Shown piece after piece: positions 11,215 through 24,249 of a DNA stretch of 64,000 nucleotides (the stretch's first letter is position 1; each line of letters starts with the position of its first letter). Where the stretch lies: positions 298,545 to 362,544 of the forward strand of contig BCIK01000027.1 in NCBI GenBank assembly GCA_039545295.1. The letters run 5' to 3'. Under the pieces are notes generated by a model, which saw only the letters and a list, made by a program, of their open reading frames with translations, ran no database searches and was not told the origin of the DNA. Source of the DNA: Udeniomyces pyricola (lineage: Eukaryota > Basidiomycota > Tremellomycetes > Cystofilobasidiales > Mrakiaceae). The position numbers were made by a program, and so were the translations under genes.

Positions 11215-14200
11215 TCAGTCCTCCTGGTTTTCCTCGTCTTCCTGCTGTCGTTGCTGGTGCACTTGATGATGTCGCTCCAAGTCCTCCTCCTCCTCCTCTC
11301 TGCTTCCCAACCCACCCAAACCCAACCCCTCACCACCACCACCACCATTCCCATTCCCACCGCCCATGTTCCCACTGAGTCCTGGACTTGCGATGAGCGA
11401 TTCGAAATCGAACGAGTCCATGTGACCACCGACGCCGGAACCCGATGCGCTCAGGTCGAAGGAGAACGGGTTCTGAGAGTGCGGCTCACAGATGCCCATG
11501 GCGGCGCCTGGAGAGAGAACACGTAAGAAAAAAGGGAGAGAGAGAGGGTTGGGATGAGGGTTGATTGATATGGATGGACCGAGAAGATGCACAGCGAAGG
11601 AAACAGAAAAGAAAAGAAGAGAAAAATAGCAAGAGAGGAAGGACAAACGACGAAAATCAGCGACCCAATTCAATGTAGCCCAATGCACATCAACGAAGAC
11701 ACACACAGCACACACACAGCACACCTTTGCTCCCTGGATGAACGTCCCAATCAGGAGAAATCAAACAGAAGATACTCACCAAGCGGGTTCAAAAACAACT
11801 CGTCCATTCCTTGCAGGTCTTTTGGCAACCTTAACGGTCCAGCCGTACTTTCCCTACGAGCATCATCTTCGTTCCGGCTTCCTCCGTTGATTTTAGGCAC
11901 ACCGCTACCACCACCACCACCACCGGCCATGTCATCGTCTTCCTCGTTGAGTTGATCCCGAAGCATATCGTTTTCTCCTCCCCCACCTCGTTCCCCACTG
12001 GCAAGGGATTCCCCACCCCGTTCGTTGCTATCGGCAAACTGCTGAACATGCGGTGAAAAGTACGGGCTTCCAATCGCCGAACTTGAGGAGGATGTTCCTG
12101 GAGCGAGCGTCTGACCGTTGGCCGAGTTTGGATCGGACAAGCCATGGTGGTCATGCGAGAGGGACTGTTGGGTCTGGTGTGAGGAAGGATGAGGTTGACG
12201 AAGGGATGGATGGAGTTGTTGCTGTTGCTGCTGATGTTGGTGTTGCTGATGTTGTTGAAGGAGGTTGAACGAAGATGACGATGAAGATGAAGGAGCACCA
12301 GTAGGGTTGGCAGCAAAAGTGGAGGAAGGAGATGTCTGTTCATCAATAGCCGATTGATCGTCCGTCAATCGACGCAGGACAGCTGTCGAGAGAATCTCGA
12401 ACGTTTCTCGGCAGGCGGCAGAGGAAGAGACGTTGACTGATCAAGATTTTAGACCACGCCGCAGAGGAAATGAAGACAAAGCGTTAGGGAGAGTAAGGAT
12501 CAGTATCGGTCTTCCAAGGGGTCCTTCCCTGTAGAACATCCACCCGATCGGAATATAAGGGGAAGTGACACCAAAGATAACGGCAACAATCGAAGGCGCG
12601 ACTCACAAGAGAGAGCTTGCAGGACACTCGAGCACGACTGGATGTCCGCCACACTTTCCTGGAGCGATGGTGGATCATCAATGTTGCCAAGCGCAACGTT
12701 CCACAGCGAGTAAAGGTACGTGATTCCCGCTGGACCATTGGTGCGTAGCAAGCGATTGGATCATCATGATCAAAGAAAAGTCAGCCGTGTTCCGTCCCTC
12801 GATTTGCGTAAGAAAAAGAAGAGAGAGAAGAAAACGACTCACCCATAAAGAGCGTATGGGCTCCGAGCCAGAGGTAATTCATCTTGTTGGCTTGGTACAT
12901 GCGACGAACGATCCGAATGAGGTAGCTCGAGGACCGGAGGCACGCAGAAAGAGCCGCTCGGGTCGGACGGGGGCATGCCGGACTGGGTCGGAAGAGAAGC
13001 AAGACCGAATCTGGATTGATTGAAAAAGAAGAAAAGGGAACATGAGTCAGAAGGTTTCATTATCGAATTGTATACGCTACGTTTTCAAACATCGCTTCAA
13101 AAACCCTTCACAACAGGGAGAAGAACGCACTGTGGAACATGACGGCCCATTGTTCGGCATTCATCGAGCTGCTTTCCGATGTTGGGACCTCGCCCAACCA
13201 AACTTTGAGGCGCTCCAACATTCCATCCATCCATTCTTGGCTTGGAGCGCCCTTGAGACCGAGAGAGTCTACGCCTTCGACGCCGCTCGTGTTGACACGG
13301 TGCAGGCGGCGTTGGATCTCAGATTGGATGCGACGGATGGAGATGACGTGGCGAATGACTTGTTTCGAAGGGGAAGGAGCACCAGGAAGGAGCGCTGTGG
13401 GTGTGATGAGAGAATCGTCGAGGAGGGAAGGGTACTGATTCACCAGGTAGGAGATCGAGGTTGAAATCATGCGGTCAGTTGAGCTTAAAGAATACAAGAT
13501 GGCAGGATTATACAACAACGTACAGGACAATTGATAAATTCATCCGAGATCATGGGCGGTCGACCAAGATTAAAGCAAAGCTGTCGATCGAGCTATACAG
13601 TCCAAGACAAGGGCGGAATTACACAATGGTTGAGTACACACCCGACCATCGCTTCTTCAGCTCCACTCAGAAGACAGATCTGGCTCTTCTGCTCTATGAC
13701 TCACTTTGTAAGTGATCCAGAACAAGCGCCTTTTGATGTCAACCTCGAGCGGGCTCGCATTGGCTGCGGAAAGCGCTTCATGATGGTAGCCAAATTCGAC
13801 ACATTGTCGCATGGCCATACCGACGAGGTACCAAATGCTGCCTCGACCAGGGTTGAAAAGTGCGTACTGTTCGAGGCATAGTCGAACAAAGTCGGGGGAC
13901 GATGCGTGAGACGATCAGCTATACAGGAAAGAGTAATCCCTCAAGAAAAAAGAGGTCAGGATAAGACATGTTTGCAGCACCGTCAACTTACATGGCAGCA
14001 AAGCAGAATGCCCTGTAACCCAACATGATTGGAGCTCGCCAGAATCGAATCAATGTATTTCATCGCCTCGGAATGAAACGCTTCGGAAGACATGCGAAGT
14101 TCAGACGTTGGGTCGTGCGTCCGCGACAAAGCCATAGTACTCAGAGCTTGAGAGTGATTCAAGAGGGATAACAGAGGGGAGCAGGAATAAGGGAGAGGGG

Positions 14201-17200
14201 GAGGGGGAGGGGGAGGAGAGCAGAAGGATAAGCAAATGTCCAAATGACTCAACGTTGGTCGAAATGAAAAGCAAAAAAAAAAAAGGAATTCAACGAAACG
14301 AGAGGGGCATACCAAGGAACATCAGGACGAAGAAGAGGTCTTCTTCAGTGGCAAGATCCGGTTGATCGAGGACGACGTCAAGCTATCCGACAAAGCATAT
14401 ACCTCTAACTGATGAGCAATGAATCACAAACCACCAAGGGACGTTGATTCAAAGGAAACCCAAAAGTGAACAGCCATCTTACCTGTTTGAGGAACGTAGG
14501 CATATGCAGCGTAGGCGAATGGAACTGGATGTATTCAATGTAAACCTCGAGGAGTCTTTCGATGGCCGCTCGTGGTGGGAGGGCAGGAATCTTGACCCGG
14601 GGTCGGCCTCCCATCCCGCCCGAGGACATGCCGTCCCCTCCTCGCTCGTGGCTCTCGCTCGCTTGAATGCCACCGTTTCCGCCCCCACTGCCGCCATGAC
14701 TTCCCCCACCGACAGATCCACCCACAGATCCTGAGTGGTACCCTCCACCGGAAACAGGCGCATGAGACCCAGCCGTGGAAGCCGAGGTCGTAAACTCGGG
14801 TTGCTGAGCCAGTTGTGCGAGGGCATCGAGCGCCTCGGCTTCAGCGTGATTGTGTGGGCTCGAGGGATCAAAGGAATGAGGTCCTCCTCCGGTAGGAGCT
14901 TGGTGGGAGTGTGGTTGCGAAGGAGAACCCTGGTGTGCAGAGGTCGATGGAGAAGATGGCGACGGGTGGTAGTTTGGGTGAGTCGCTCCAGCCGGACCTG
15001 TTTTCATGACGGATGATAGAACCATGCGAGCCAGTGAAACTAGGGACGATGGCGAGCGTACAAGATCAACATGGAGGGTCAGCGCACTATCACACAGCAA
15101 AATTGAAATGCAATCCCAAGACTCCGATGGCCACAACAAATACGCACTGCCGGATGAGGAGCCCATAAACTTTGGCTCGCCGCTTTGCACGCCCGCAAAG
15201 CCGACGCCGTTGAGAAGGCTGTCCATATCCCGCTGACCGCCCCGCTCGCTTCCGGCGCCGCTATTGGTCATAGGTGATCCGCCCGACTGGCTGCTACCCT
15301 GGTGCTGACCATCCATTGGCGGATGAAGAGATCCGCCTGAGGTATCCCCTCCGGCGTATGGAATGTATCCTTGAGAAAGCGGATGCGGTGGCTGCTGCTG
15401 TGAGTGATAAGGGCTGGTGTTGTAAGCCGACGATGAATCCTGTCGACCATAACCTCCGTTGACGCCGTTGCTGGCTCCTCCCTGGCTTGGGCTACCAGCC
15501 CCGCCGTTAGTTGAGTCAGCATAAAAATATGGGGGAGATCCCTGCGAGGTTGAAGCCAGGGGCTGGTGTCGATCGTCCGAATACGGCAGCGGAGGGGGCT
15601 GATTAGAGTAAGGTGAGTATTGATCAGAGGGAGCGGCGTAACTCGCTGGAGCGGGAGGGACGTAGTTGTTGATGGGAAGCAGGACCGGTCCAGCCGCACT
15701 TGGGATAGCGGCAGCGGCCTCGGCTCCGCCTTCTCGAGCAGCGAGCTGCCGTCGAAGAACGAGGATTTCTTGCTCGAGTTCGTAAAGGTAACTAATTCAA
15801 GAGGTAGACAAGATAAGACTTAACAACGAGCGGACCCCAAACGACGTCACTTGAAAAGGAAAACACTAGCTGTGGCAGAGAAGCGTCACTCTTACCTTCG
15901 CGAAACATTCTTCTTGGACACGGCATCGAACCCAACACACTCAACCTTAGCCTGGCGAAGGTAAGACCAGAACGAGGAGAGAAAAAAAAAAATGGCCAAC
16001 GAGAACTTGTTTAGCAATTGCCGAGGGTAATACGTTTTGGATACGTCGTTTCGACGAGAGCCACGAATGCTTGTGAATGTGATGATGATTACTGACTTTC
16101 ACGCAGGCACTCTGATGAGGTGTACAACGATCGGGATACAATATCGGTCGCAATGAGTAGATAAAAGCCGATGAAGGTACACAGCCGATTAAGAGTGAAA
16201 AGGGAGAAGGGAGGGAAAAGGGATGAGCCTGTGTGTTGCTTTCGGATACCACCGAGAGTCCTCTGCGCCATGCACGAGACCTCATCATTCTACCCTCGAC
16301 TGTACGCACACAAGCCGGCAATTTGCCGTCACACTATGAGATGACGCCAAGACGCGAGGAGGACGCAGAAGAGCGCGAATAGAGATCGAGATGGGCCAGA
16401 GGAAGGAATTGAAGTCAGTAATGGGTTCCTTGTGGTGGAGATGTCCGAAGCGGTCTCATTGCCAGTCGTAGAACGGTTGCCTCGGCCAGAAGCTTGGTGT
16501 CATCGCACCCCGAAGGTTTTTCAATCGAGAAGTCAACTGGGATGGTATATATAAGAGCTGTAGAAGGAGAGACGGTACCTTGCTCTTTCGATTCCGACAT
16601 CTCGCGCACGCAGAGATTGCCCTGGCTGTATATGGACGATAAAAAGACGGATGCCAAGTGACGGGATGGATGGGATTAGCCGTGCGGTGTCAAGATGTTT
16701 GAGGACTGGGGGGAGGGCTAGATGGGTGGATCAAGCGTGGAGGATGGTGTGCCGCAAGATGGACAGCGACCGGCGAGGGCGAGGAAAGAAGGCCAGAGGA
16801 ACGAAGAGCGCGAAGGTGGGGGGGGGGGGGAGAGAAGACGAGCAGGCGGCGGCGGCGGCTCCCCCAGAAAGGCAGCCAAGGCAAGGCAGGGACGATGGCC
16901 AAGAGACAGTACATGGATAACGAGCTGGTTGTGATTGACTGACCGACGGTATGGGATCCTGCTAATTCAGCTGTGAGGGGGGTTGGAGCATAGATAGATC
17001 CAAAGAAAGACGGGGCGTGAGCTTGGGTGTGCGACCGGCCAGCAGCGAAAAGAGGCGATGGCCGAGAGCGAAGAACGAAGCAAGGCAAGCCCGACCACTC
17101 TGCGCCCCCATGTCGACGGCCCATCCCCTCATCGACTTGGGCCATCAGTCATCCAACGTGTTATGGCCGACGTTGAGACGGTGAGGTCCTTGGTTCATCA

Positions 17201-17444
17201 TCCACACGAAGACCAGCGTCGGACGCAGAGCGTGGGAGGGGCCAGCCGGCGAAAAGCGACAAGAGAAACGAGGCACGGAGTCCTCCGACGGGCCCCTTGT
17301 TCTGCTGTCTGCGTGAGAGTGTGTTGGCCGGGGCAAGGTCTGTCCTGATGGCCGGACTGAGTCGGGTTTGTTTATGGTTATGGCATGTGGCTGACGAGGA
17401 CTGGAAGGGTGTGCGATAGGGATGGATGACTGACCTGTTGACAT
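11215..17444 (-). CDS. Zn2Cys6 transcription factor with fungal-specific domain
   Basis: About 16 exons. The DNA-binding zinc cluster is assembled from four exons: ACARCRNRKSK, CDGKLPAC, SACVK and AKVECVGFDAVSKKNVSRS. Its spacing is exactly C-x2-C-x6-C-x6-C-x2-C-x6-C. A short coiled coil follows (YLYELEQEILVLRRQL), as in Ppr1-type regulators. After a long Pro/Ser/Gly-rich linker comes the fungal-specific domain, with AAIERLLEVYIEYIQF, YALFNPGRGSIWYLVG, AMRQCVEFGYHHEAL and DIKRRLFWITYK, then LDRQLCFNLGRPPMISDEF. The tail is Gln-, Ser- and Gly-rich and ends at 11215. The start is inferred: ATGTCAACAG at 17444-17435 precedes a GTCAGT donor and splices in frame to exon 2 (16625-16579), giving MSTARAISACARCR. 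That intron is 809 nt. Exons 3 (16333-16310) and 4 (16111-16097) are only 24 and 15 nt. The target genes cannot be told from sequence. The N-terminus is the weakest part of the model. Confidence 0.85.
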
Positions 17445-18104
17445 CCGATGGAGAGAGTTGAGCTATCGATGAGGGACGGATGGAACGCGTCAAAAGAAAA
17501 GCGAAGGGGGAGGGTGGACGTTTTAGGCGAGAGCGCACTTTTCTCCATCGGCCTAAGCCTCGATTCTCTAGGTGGAATATGTACTTTGCACGTCTCTCTC
17601 TAGCCTTAGCTTGTGCAATATACAGTATGCAGTATATAGTACGCGGTCATACATTCCACAAGTCCAGTATCCAACTCATACTTTAGTCCATTCAATTAAT
17701 CCGCATTCACCACACCATTGTCCGTCCCTCTTCCCAGCGCGCGCCCGTCAGTTGCTTACTGCACCGTCGCCCGCCTCGACGAGTCGACGACTGGAAGGGT
17801 AAATGGAATCAGCCCCTTCCTTCGCCCTAGGCCTACGCCGACGACGACTCCATGAACGCTCTCAAGATCTCAAGCTTGATCAAGTGTTCGACTCCCCCAA
17901 CGCGGATGTCGTCACTCACGACAATCATTTGTCCTCGTAAAACGTATAGTTGGAGTTGTTTAACTACCCACTGGCTCCTCGCTCGTCCACAACTCCTCCT
18001 AAGATTCAAAACTAAACTCAGACGGCCACGCAGTTGACTTTGAATACCGTCATTTTATCCCAAGTCATCCTCTGTCCATCACGCTCCAAAGTCCACCAGC
18101 CATT
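17445..18104. other. Spacer between two minus-strand genes
   Basis: About 660 nt between the inferred start of the Zn2Cys6 gene and the stop of cog2. It should contain the transcription-factor promoter and the cog2 3' flank. The frames at 17480-17802 (plus) and 17161-17538 (minus) have no recognisable family. No RNA gene is visible. Confidence 0.5.
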
Positions 18105-21100
18105 CTAAGTAGTATGACTGCTCGCGTCTCCAACCTCCCCCGCCGCGAACGTAGGACCTTCATCGCTCGCCACCGCTCTTGCCTCATCCCATCCCTCCTC
18201 TCCCCCATCGTCTCCCAGCCCTAATCCCAACCGCCTTGCTCCCTCCCTCAACCCTCCCACATCGAGCGTGTACTGCTTCTTGACATTCTCTTCGTCCCGC
18301 TTCTCCTGGTCGGCTGCTGCTGCCGCCGCCGCCGCTGACGACGCCGATGACGATGAGAACAAGGAAAAGGCCGAAGACGTCTTGGGTTTGGACGATCGAT
18401 ATCGCTTCAGAGAACTCTCTTGCGAGCGAATCGACAGGAGCGTCGATATGTATCTACAAGGAAGGGATTGAGTGAAACGGAGGGTCATCGAGCAGGGAGA
18501 GTAGGACAAAATAAATGGGTCAAAGAGAGAATCACAGAACCGGACAAAGATGGCGTCAGCATTTTGTCAACAAGATCATACACTCGTGCCACAGAAAGAA
18601 GAAGAAACAGTAAGATCAGGAGATAATAATAATCATAAAAAGCCACAACCCAACTCACCTCTGCAACACGGCTTTCACGACCGCCTTTCCAATCTCGGTC
18701 CCCCATTCCTCCTTCAACCCCTTGCCCACCCCTGCACCGTCTTTGAAGAACTCCTTGATCGGTTCCCATACGCCGGCGACCCAGTAGCTCGGTTCGGACG
18801 GGCTCTTGCTCTTGTTATTCGCCGTTGACCGGTATTGGGACGAGATCGATCGGATCAGGCGAAGTGGCTCGGAGCAGTGCCGGGTGAGATGGGTGATGAT
18901 GAGATTTGTGAGAGGAGGTAGGTACGTTTGGTTCAGAGAGTGAAGAGCTGACGTGAGAGTAGCTGGAAAGGAGTCGAATCAAGCAGAGAGAGAGAGAGGA
19001 TAATGACAAAAGAAGCAATCCATGCAACATCAGCTTACACTGCAGCGACCAAGTTGGAGCGATCAAAGTGAAATGGATTGTTTTGTGTGTCTCTTTCGAT
19101 CGAAAAAAGAAACAAACCTTCTGCGCTCTTCCCTTGACCTCTTGATTCATGTTCCCCATCCTCCTCTTCATAGCCGTAATCATCATCGTCGTCGTCGTCC
19201 TCCCATTTATCCTCGTCAAGACAACCCTTGATACGTCTTCGCCAGACACCCCACACGGCTCCCTCGAGCCGTCCCAAATCGCCCATGACAGCACACGCCG
19301 TTCGAAGCTTCCTCTCTTCCTCGGCCAACACAGCCGGATCTGTGGAAAGAGCCGGCAATTCCGAGGTCGTCGTTTGGTTGTTGGCAGTAGAAGAAGACAT
19401 CGTCGGAAGAGGCGTCGACCGGCCTGAAGCCGAGGGCGTTCGGAACTGACGAGGCGTCGCAGAAAGTGAAGAAGGAGGGTTGAAGGATGCAGAAGGAAGG
19501 GACATAGGGGGTTCTAAGGGGCTGACGATGGTGTCAATCCATGTGCGGTATCGACTGATGATCTAAAAAGAGACCACAAGGCAGAAGAAGATGCCAAGTT
19601 GAGGACATGAAGCAAGAAAAGACGTAAAAAGCGACGTAAGAGCCCAACACCCATCAGTATCGCGTCACTCGTTCATCACAGTGCGCCGCTTGTCGACTAA
19701 AATAATCTCACCTGTAACGACAATCGCCAAAACCTCCAACCAATTTCCCCAATGTACACGTCCTCCTTCCAGCACCCTTCCAAAGCGTTCAACGTCAATG
19801 CCGATTCCTTGAGTTCGAATCCGCCTCCCTTGCCCGCACTAGATCCCTTCCTCAGCCCTTCCTCAAGCTCCACGACGATTGCCTTGAACCGCAGCTGGAA
19901 GTATACTGGCAGCTGCCATCGACTCGAAAACGTCCGGTACGTCGCCGTCGAGCGCATGTGCAGCAACGCCGGGAGCGAAGGAGCAAGCGTCGCTTCGAAA
20001 TGGTCGAGGAACGTCCGAAGAAGGCTGTAGTGGTAGTGGAGTTCGTCCGGTCGCCCAGCAGCGAAAATGACACTTCCAAGTTCGTCCATCAATCGATCGC
20101 CAACTTCTCGCCAGACAACGTTGCCAAAAAGCTCGAACCCTTCGCCATCGTCGCTCTGAATTCCTTCTGGAGCGGCACTGGCATTTCCACCGTTTGCCTG
20201 ACCCTTGTTGCTAGTGCTGTTGTGGCTGGGCAAACGTTCGAGAAGCATACTCTCCTCGAGTCCACCCCCACCCGCTCGTCGATCGACCTTGCGAAGACGC
20301 TCGGCGACATCGAGAATCACTCCGCATTCCTTGTCAAGGTCACGGAGGAGCCGATTGAGAAGCCCTGCTAGCGGAGAGGAATCATCTTGGATCAAATCGC
20401 GAGTCGGCACAGCGGTTGGCAAAGGTGTCAGGTCGAATGGGTTGATGTCGGCCTGAGAAGGATGGCCAACATCAGCAGGCGTCGCTGAGATGGGGGTCGA
20501 GGGTGGGCGGGCTGATAAGTCTGGGGAGAATGGGTTTGATTTGGTGCCCATGTAGGGCGTTTGAGGGATGGAGGGCGATGTCGACTCGTGCAGAGCATCC
20601 GCGGAAACAATCTGAATCAGAGTCGCATGTTGCAAAGGCATCAGAAGGGTTGCTCCATAGACACGGATATACTCGATCCCGGAACGGGCAGGGGGAATGT
20701 CTCTCTTACTTTTCGCACGATAGGGCGGACCATCTCTCTTCGAAACAGATCCTCTGCATCGCGCCATCCGCCGATAAGCTGATACGTCTTGAGACATTCG
20801 GTCAAAGTCGCCCGGATCTTGTCCGTGCTGGCGTGAGTCGAGGATAGCGAGGAGAGCGTTTCGGAGAAGAGATGATCGAGGTCTCCGTTGAGGGTGTTTC
20901 TGATCCGCTCGATTCGCTAACCAAGTTCAATAGTCTTTGTCAGCTCTTGAGCGATATGATGTATCAGGAGGATCAAACAACGAGTGATGCGAGCAGAGAC
21001 ATCGAGTGATAGCAACGTACCCAGCCCACTTCCGCGACGATGACGCATCCTTCTTTGGAGGCTTTATCGGCTAGATAGAGGACCCTTGTGTATTCGCTTG

Positions 21101-22090
21101 CTACTCGGGCTACAAGCTTTTCCTCGCCGTGAGTACTGAGCGCTGCAGCGGCAGAAGATCCTTCGAGCTTGGTCGTACTGGAGGTGGACGGGGCCATGGC
21201 TGTCGAGGACGACGAACTGGGAGGGGTCAGGGAAAGCAGGGTCTCGGTCCGAGTGAGGGAATCGGTGAGGTCGAGAAGAAGTTGCAGCAAGTTCTGTCAA
21301 TGATGGATAGAGTAACAGAGTGTATTCATCAGAGATCAGGGAGGTGATATGAGAGCAGGAGTTTGAAAGCCGAGGAAAGGTCAGCCAGGGGAAACGCACC
21401 TTTTCATCACGGAGTTGAGCCCGTTCTGAGAGCTTGCTTTGAACAGCTTCTTCGTTGGCGACGAGAGATGACCTGATGACCTAGAGTAGGTGATTTATCG
21501 TCTATCAGTTTGTTACTCAAGGTACTGTAGCTTCCTCATCTATATCTTGGTTTCGAGCTTACTTCGACATCCTCCTTCAAATATCCCAAAGGTCCCGTCA
21601 ATCTCTCCAATCTCTTGCCTTCTCCCTTGAGCCCCGTACCGAGCCCAACGAAGTCCTCGTAGTCTTCGTTGATGACGCCGACGAGTTCTTCCTTGAGGGT
21701 TGCGAGGTACGTGCGGAGTTCGGAGCGGAGTTCGTCGAGGGGCACGGGCAGGCGGGAGAGAAGGAACGCGTCGGGGTCCCAGGACGAGGCTGGATTGGAC
21801 GGAGAGAGGAGTGGATGGGCATGAGAGAGTGGGGCGAGAAACGGCTAGGCAAAATTCATTGGGAAAGTTTCCGGGGACCAGATCCAGGTTGACAGAAAAG
21901 GGCGATGAACGATCAGTCAGAGAGTGAAACGATGAGGAATGCATGCTGAGCATGCCGAGAGATGGTCGAGGACGTAGCGATGCGAAAGGGGTCTCACTAG
22001 TTCGTGTGGGACTCCATCTGATTCGATTGACTCTCGCTGAGAGGCGGGAGGTATGAGAGGGGCGCCTTGGGAACTGAAGACTTTGCTCAT
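18105..22090 (-). CDS. cog2: Conserved oligomeric Golgi complex subunit 2
   Basis: COG2 is a lobe-A subunit of the COG tether, which catches retrograde vesicles at the Golgi. Exon 1 is 22090-21998 (start MSKVFSSQGAPLIPP); the next exon begins at 21844. Together they carry the family N-terminus: DPDAFLLSRLPVPLDELRSE, YLATLKEELVGVINEDYEDF and LERLTGPLGYLKEDVE. Later exons give QSKLSERAQLRDEKN, KEGCVIVAEVGW, LTECLKTYQLIGGWRDAEDL and the large exon around 19711-20590. That exon includes LRTFLDHFEATLAPSLPALL and IGEIGWRFWRLSLQ, the conserved COG2 C-terminal region. The end is acidic and then Ala-rich, with the stop at 18105. All joins keep phase with GT-AG introns. An acidic Asp run near 19185-19210 is coded by a GAT-type repeat. 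Confidence in the family is high; exact edges of the smaller middle exons are less sure. Confidence 0.9.
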
Positions 22091-22577
22091 GTCTGGTAAG
22101 GGGGCAAGGAAAGAAGGCGAGATGACCGAGACGCGTCGGCGCAGGGCAGGACAGGCCGAGATAGGAAGGGGACCTGCTTTCCAATCGAGGGGATGATGTC
22201 GGAAGTTGTTGGGACAAAGGGGGATGAGGTTGGTCAAGGGATGCCAAGATGTAGTAGACGTATAGAATATATGTGAAGGCGTGAAGGTGATGAGATGGAT
22301 GAGTCGAAGAAGACGATGAAAGAGTTGGAGAAGCAGAACACGCGACGCCGACTGCGTGAGACAAACGTGACGATTATGAGATTGTGCATTCATCTCCATT
22401 TTCCAGTATATACATATATATATATATATATACACAATTCTACATTTCCCACGCCTGATCAATCAAAGTTTTCGACACAAAGTACCAATATTCAATCCCC
22501 CTCACTTCCAAGACGGGTCATCTTGCTTCACCAAACAAACAATATGCATTCCAATCAACCAAGCAAGGCTAACGATA
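22091..22577. other. Spacer with TA repeat, cog2 upstream region
   Basis: About 490 nt between the cog2 start and the stop of the glutathione transferase gene; both run leftwards. It holds the cog2 promoter and an alternating TA tract at about 22405-22433. No gene is seen. Confidence 0.55.
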
Positions 22578-23810
22578 TCAAGTGTGCGCTTTCTCCCCTC
22601 GGGTCTCCTTTGCCTGCTGCGACTGGGCCGTATTGGAAAGGTAGCGCTCTGTGTAGAAAGCCCACACATATCACAAAGAGGATCCCACATAACTGCAAAT
22701 CAGTATCTCGGGATTCAGCCCAAAGAAGAAGAAAGGCTGCTCAGAAATTCAAAGGACTGACTGTAGATTTGGTCATAATGTTGTTTCTCCGAGGTCGTGG
22801 CCTTGACCGACGGATGCTCCCTGCAAGCCCTAGTCCAGGCTACAAATTTACCCGAGACATCCTCAGCCTTGAATGCACGATGTTCCTCCAAGATATAGAT
22901 CTTGTTGAACCAAGGGGCTAGAGCAATGTCGACGACACCAAGCTTGTCACCGCCGTAGAAAGGTCCCTGAACCTTGGATGAGAGCTCTCGGAGCGATTCG
23001 ATCAGGTCATTCCTTGCCTCCTCCTGAACGGACGACTCTTGGGCCTGAATAAGTTTGAACCATGTTGGGAGAACCTTCTTGCCAATGTAATCGAGCTGAA
23101 TGCGGACGAGCGCCTTTTCAACCGGATCGGCTGGGAAGAGATTGGGGGCGTTGGGGAAAGCATCCGCAAGGTACTGTGGAGGATCGGTTGTAAATTCAAT
23201 GTTATACTCAGCCATCTCACGCTGTGTATGACCGGTTTGCATCCATAAGAGTAGGGTACACACCTCGATCAGGATCAAGGACTCGTAGAGAGCCTTGCCG
23301 TGATGTTCGACAGCAGGAACGAGTCCCTTACTTGATGGGACATGTGATGTAAAGACGGAATCGTCAGCTGCTGCGAAACGCAGATCGATGCAACCGTCTC
23401 GGACGAAACATCACAAGGCACACAAAAACGTATAACGAACGGGTTGATGGCCAAAAACTCGGGAGACTTGTGATAAGGGTTGACCTCCTTGTACTGGTAA
23501 GGAATTTTTGTCTCCGTCAAATAGATCCATACTCTCTGGTTGAAAGGGCAGAACCAGCCCGAGTGAAAGATGAGCGGGTTTTCGGCTTGGTGCTTCTCGA
23601 CTTCGAGAGCAGCGGGACCGGTAGCATGGGGAAAGATTTCTGGATGATGGTGAGCATATCGTGAGGGGATTAAGAGCAGAAGAGAAGGATGTCAGCTAAA
23701 GATGACGTGGCCAGGATCGAAGCGTGATTGGGATGAGCGAAAGTGATTGATTGCGTCATCGAAACACTTGAAAGGCATAGACACGGACCAGCGTCAGGGA
23801 TGGATGGCAT
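22578..23810 (-). CDS. Omega-like glutathione S-transferase
   Basis: Predicted soluble transferase or thiol reductase that uses glutathione. The N-terminal thioredoxin-fold part reads MPSIPDAEIFPHATGPAALE, then FHSGWFCPFNQRVWIYL, with the CPF cysteine typical of the omega class, then NPKGLVPAVEHHGKALYESL. The helical C-terminal domain contains ADPVEKALVRIQLDYIGKKV and VVDIALAPWFNKIYILEEH. The model has a 22-nt first exon (23810-23789, donor GTCCGT), an exon starting at 23639, and further exons joined in phase. The last exon gives YKRYLSNTAQSQQAKETRGE and stops at 22578. If the last intron is retained, translation runs on to a stop at 22715 and loses this helix. The neighbours on both sides have unrelated roles. 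Confidence 0.88.
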
Positions 23811-24249
23811 GGTAGATAGTGAGAGGCTGAAGAGTAGACGGGTGTGGTTGAATCTGAGTGAGTGGGTGAGATGGATGATGGAGGTGTGATGGAGAAAGAA
23901 AACAAGTTGTGTGAAGATGTACGTTCGACACAGTCAGCAGAACAGTCAGTCTCCATCACCGAGGTTGCGTCAGCAGCTAGAAGCACATCCCGATGATGAT
24001 CAATCACGCCTTTTCGCCCGTGTCATCGAACATTTGGCCACCTAGTTCATATACCGGTTATCTGGCGAATGAATGTTATATGTATCATACATACAACGTA
24101 AATGATGGATTTATACATTTGTGTTGTAACAAGCCGCGAGTTGATCGAACTTGATGTATTTACGTTGCCACAATAGCCATTCCGATCCGTGAAGCCTTCA
24201 TGATCAAGGTTGGCACCGTCAGAGAAGTCATATATTATCATTATCATCA
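23811..24249. other. Spacer, promoter of the GST gene
   Basis: About 440 nt between the glutathione transferase start and the end of the UNC93-like gene. The frame at 23756-24007 on minus is not supported by any family. An AT-rich stretch with ATCATT repeats near 24236-24254 overlaps the 3' end of the next gene. Confidence 0.5.

Noticed and set aside
17145..17538. Minus-strand frames upstream of the zinc-cluster exons as an alternative N-terminus
   Set aside because: Neither joins in phase to the zinc-cluster exon with a convincing donor, while the 10-nt exon at 17444 does.
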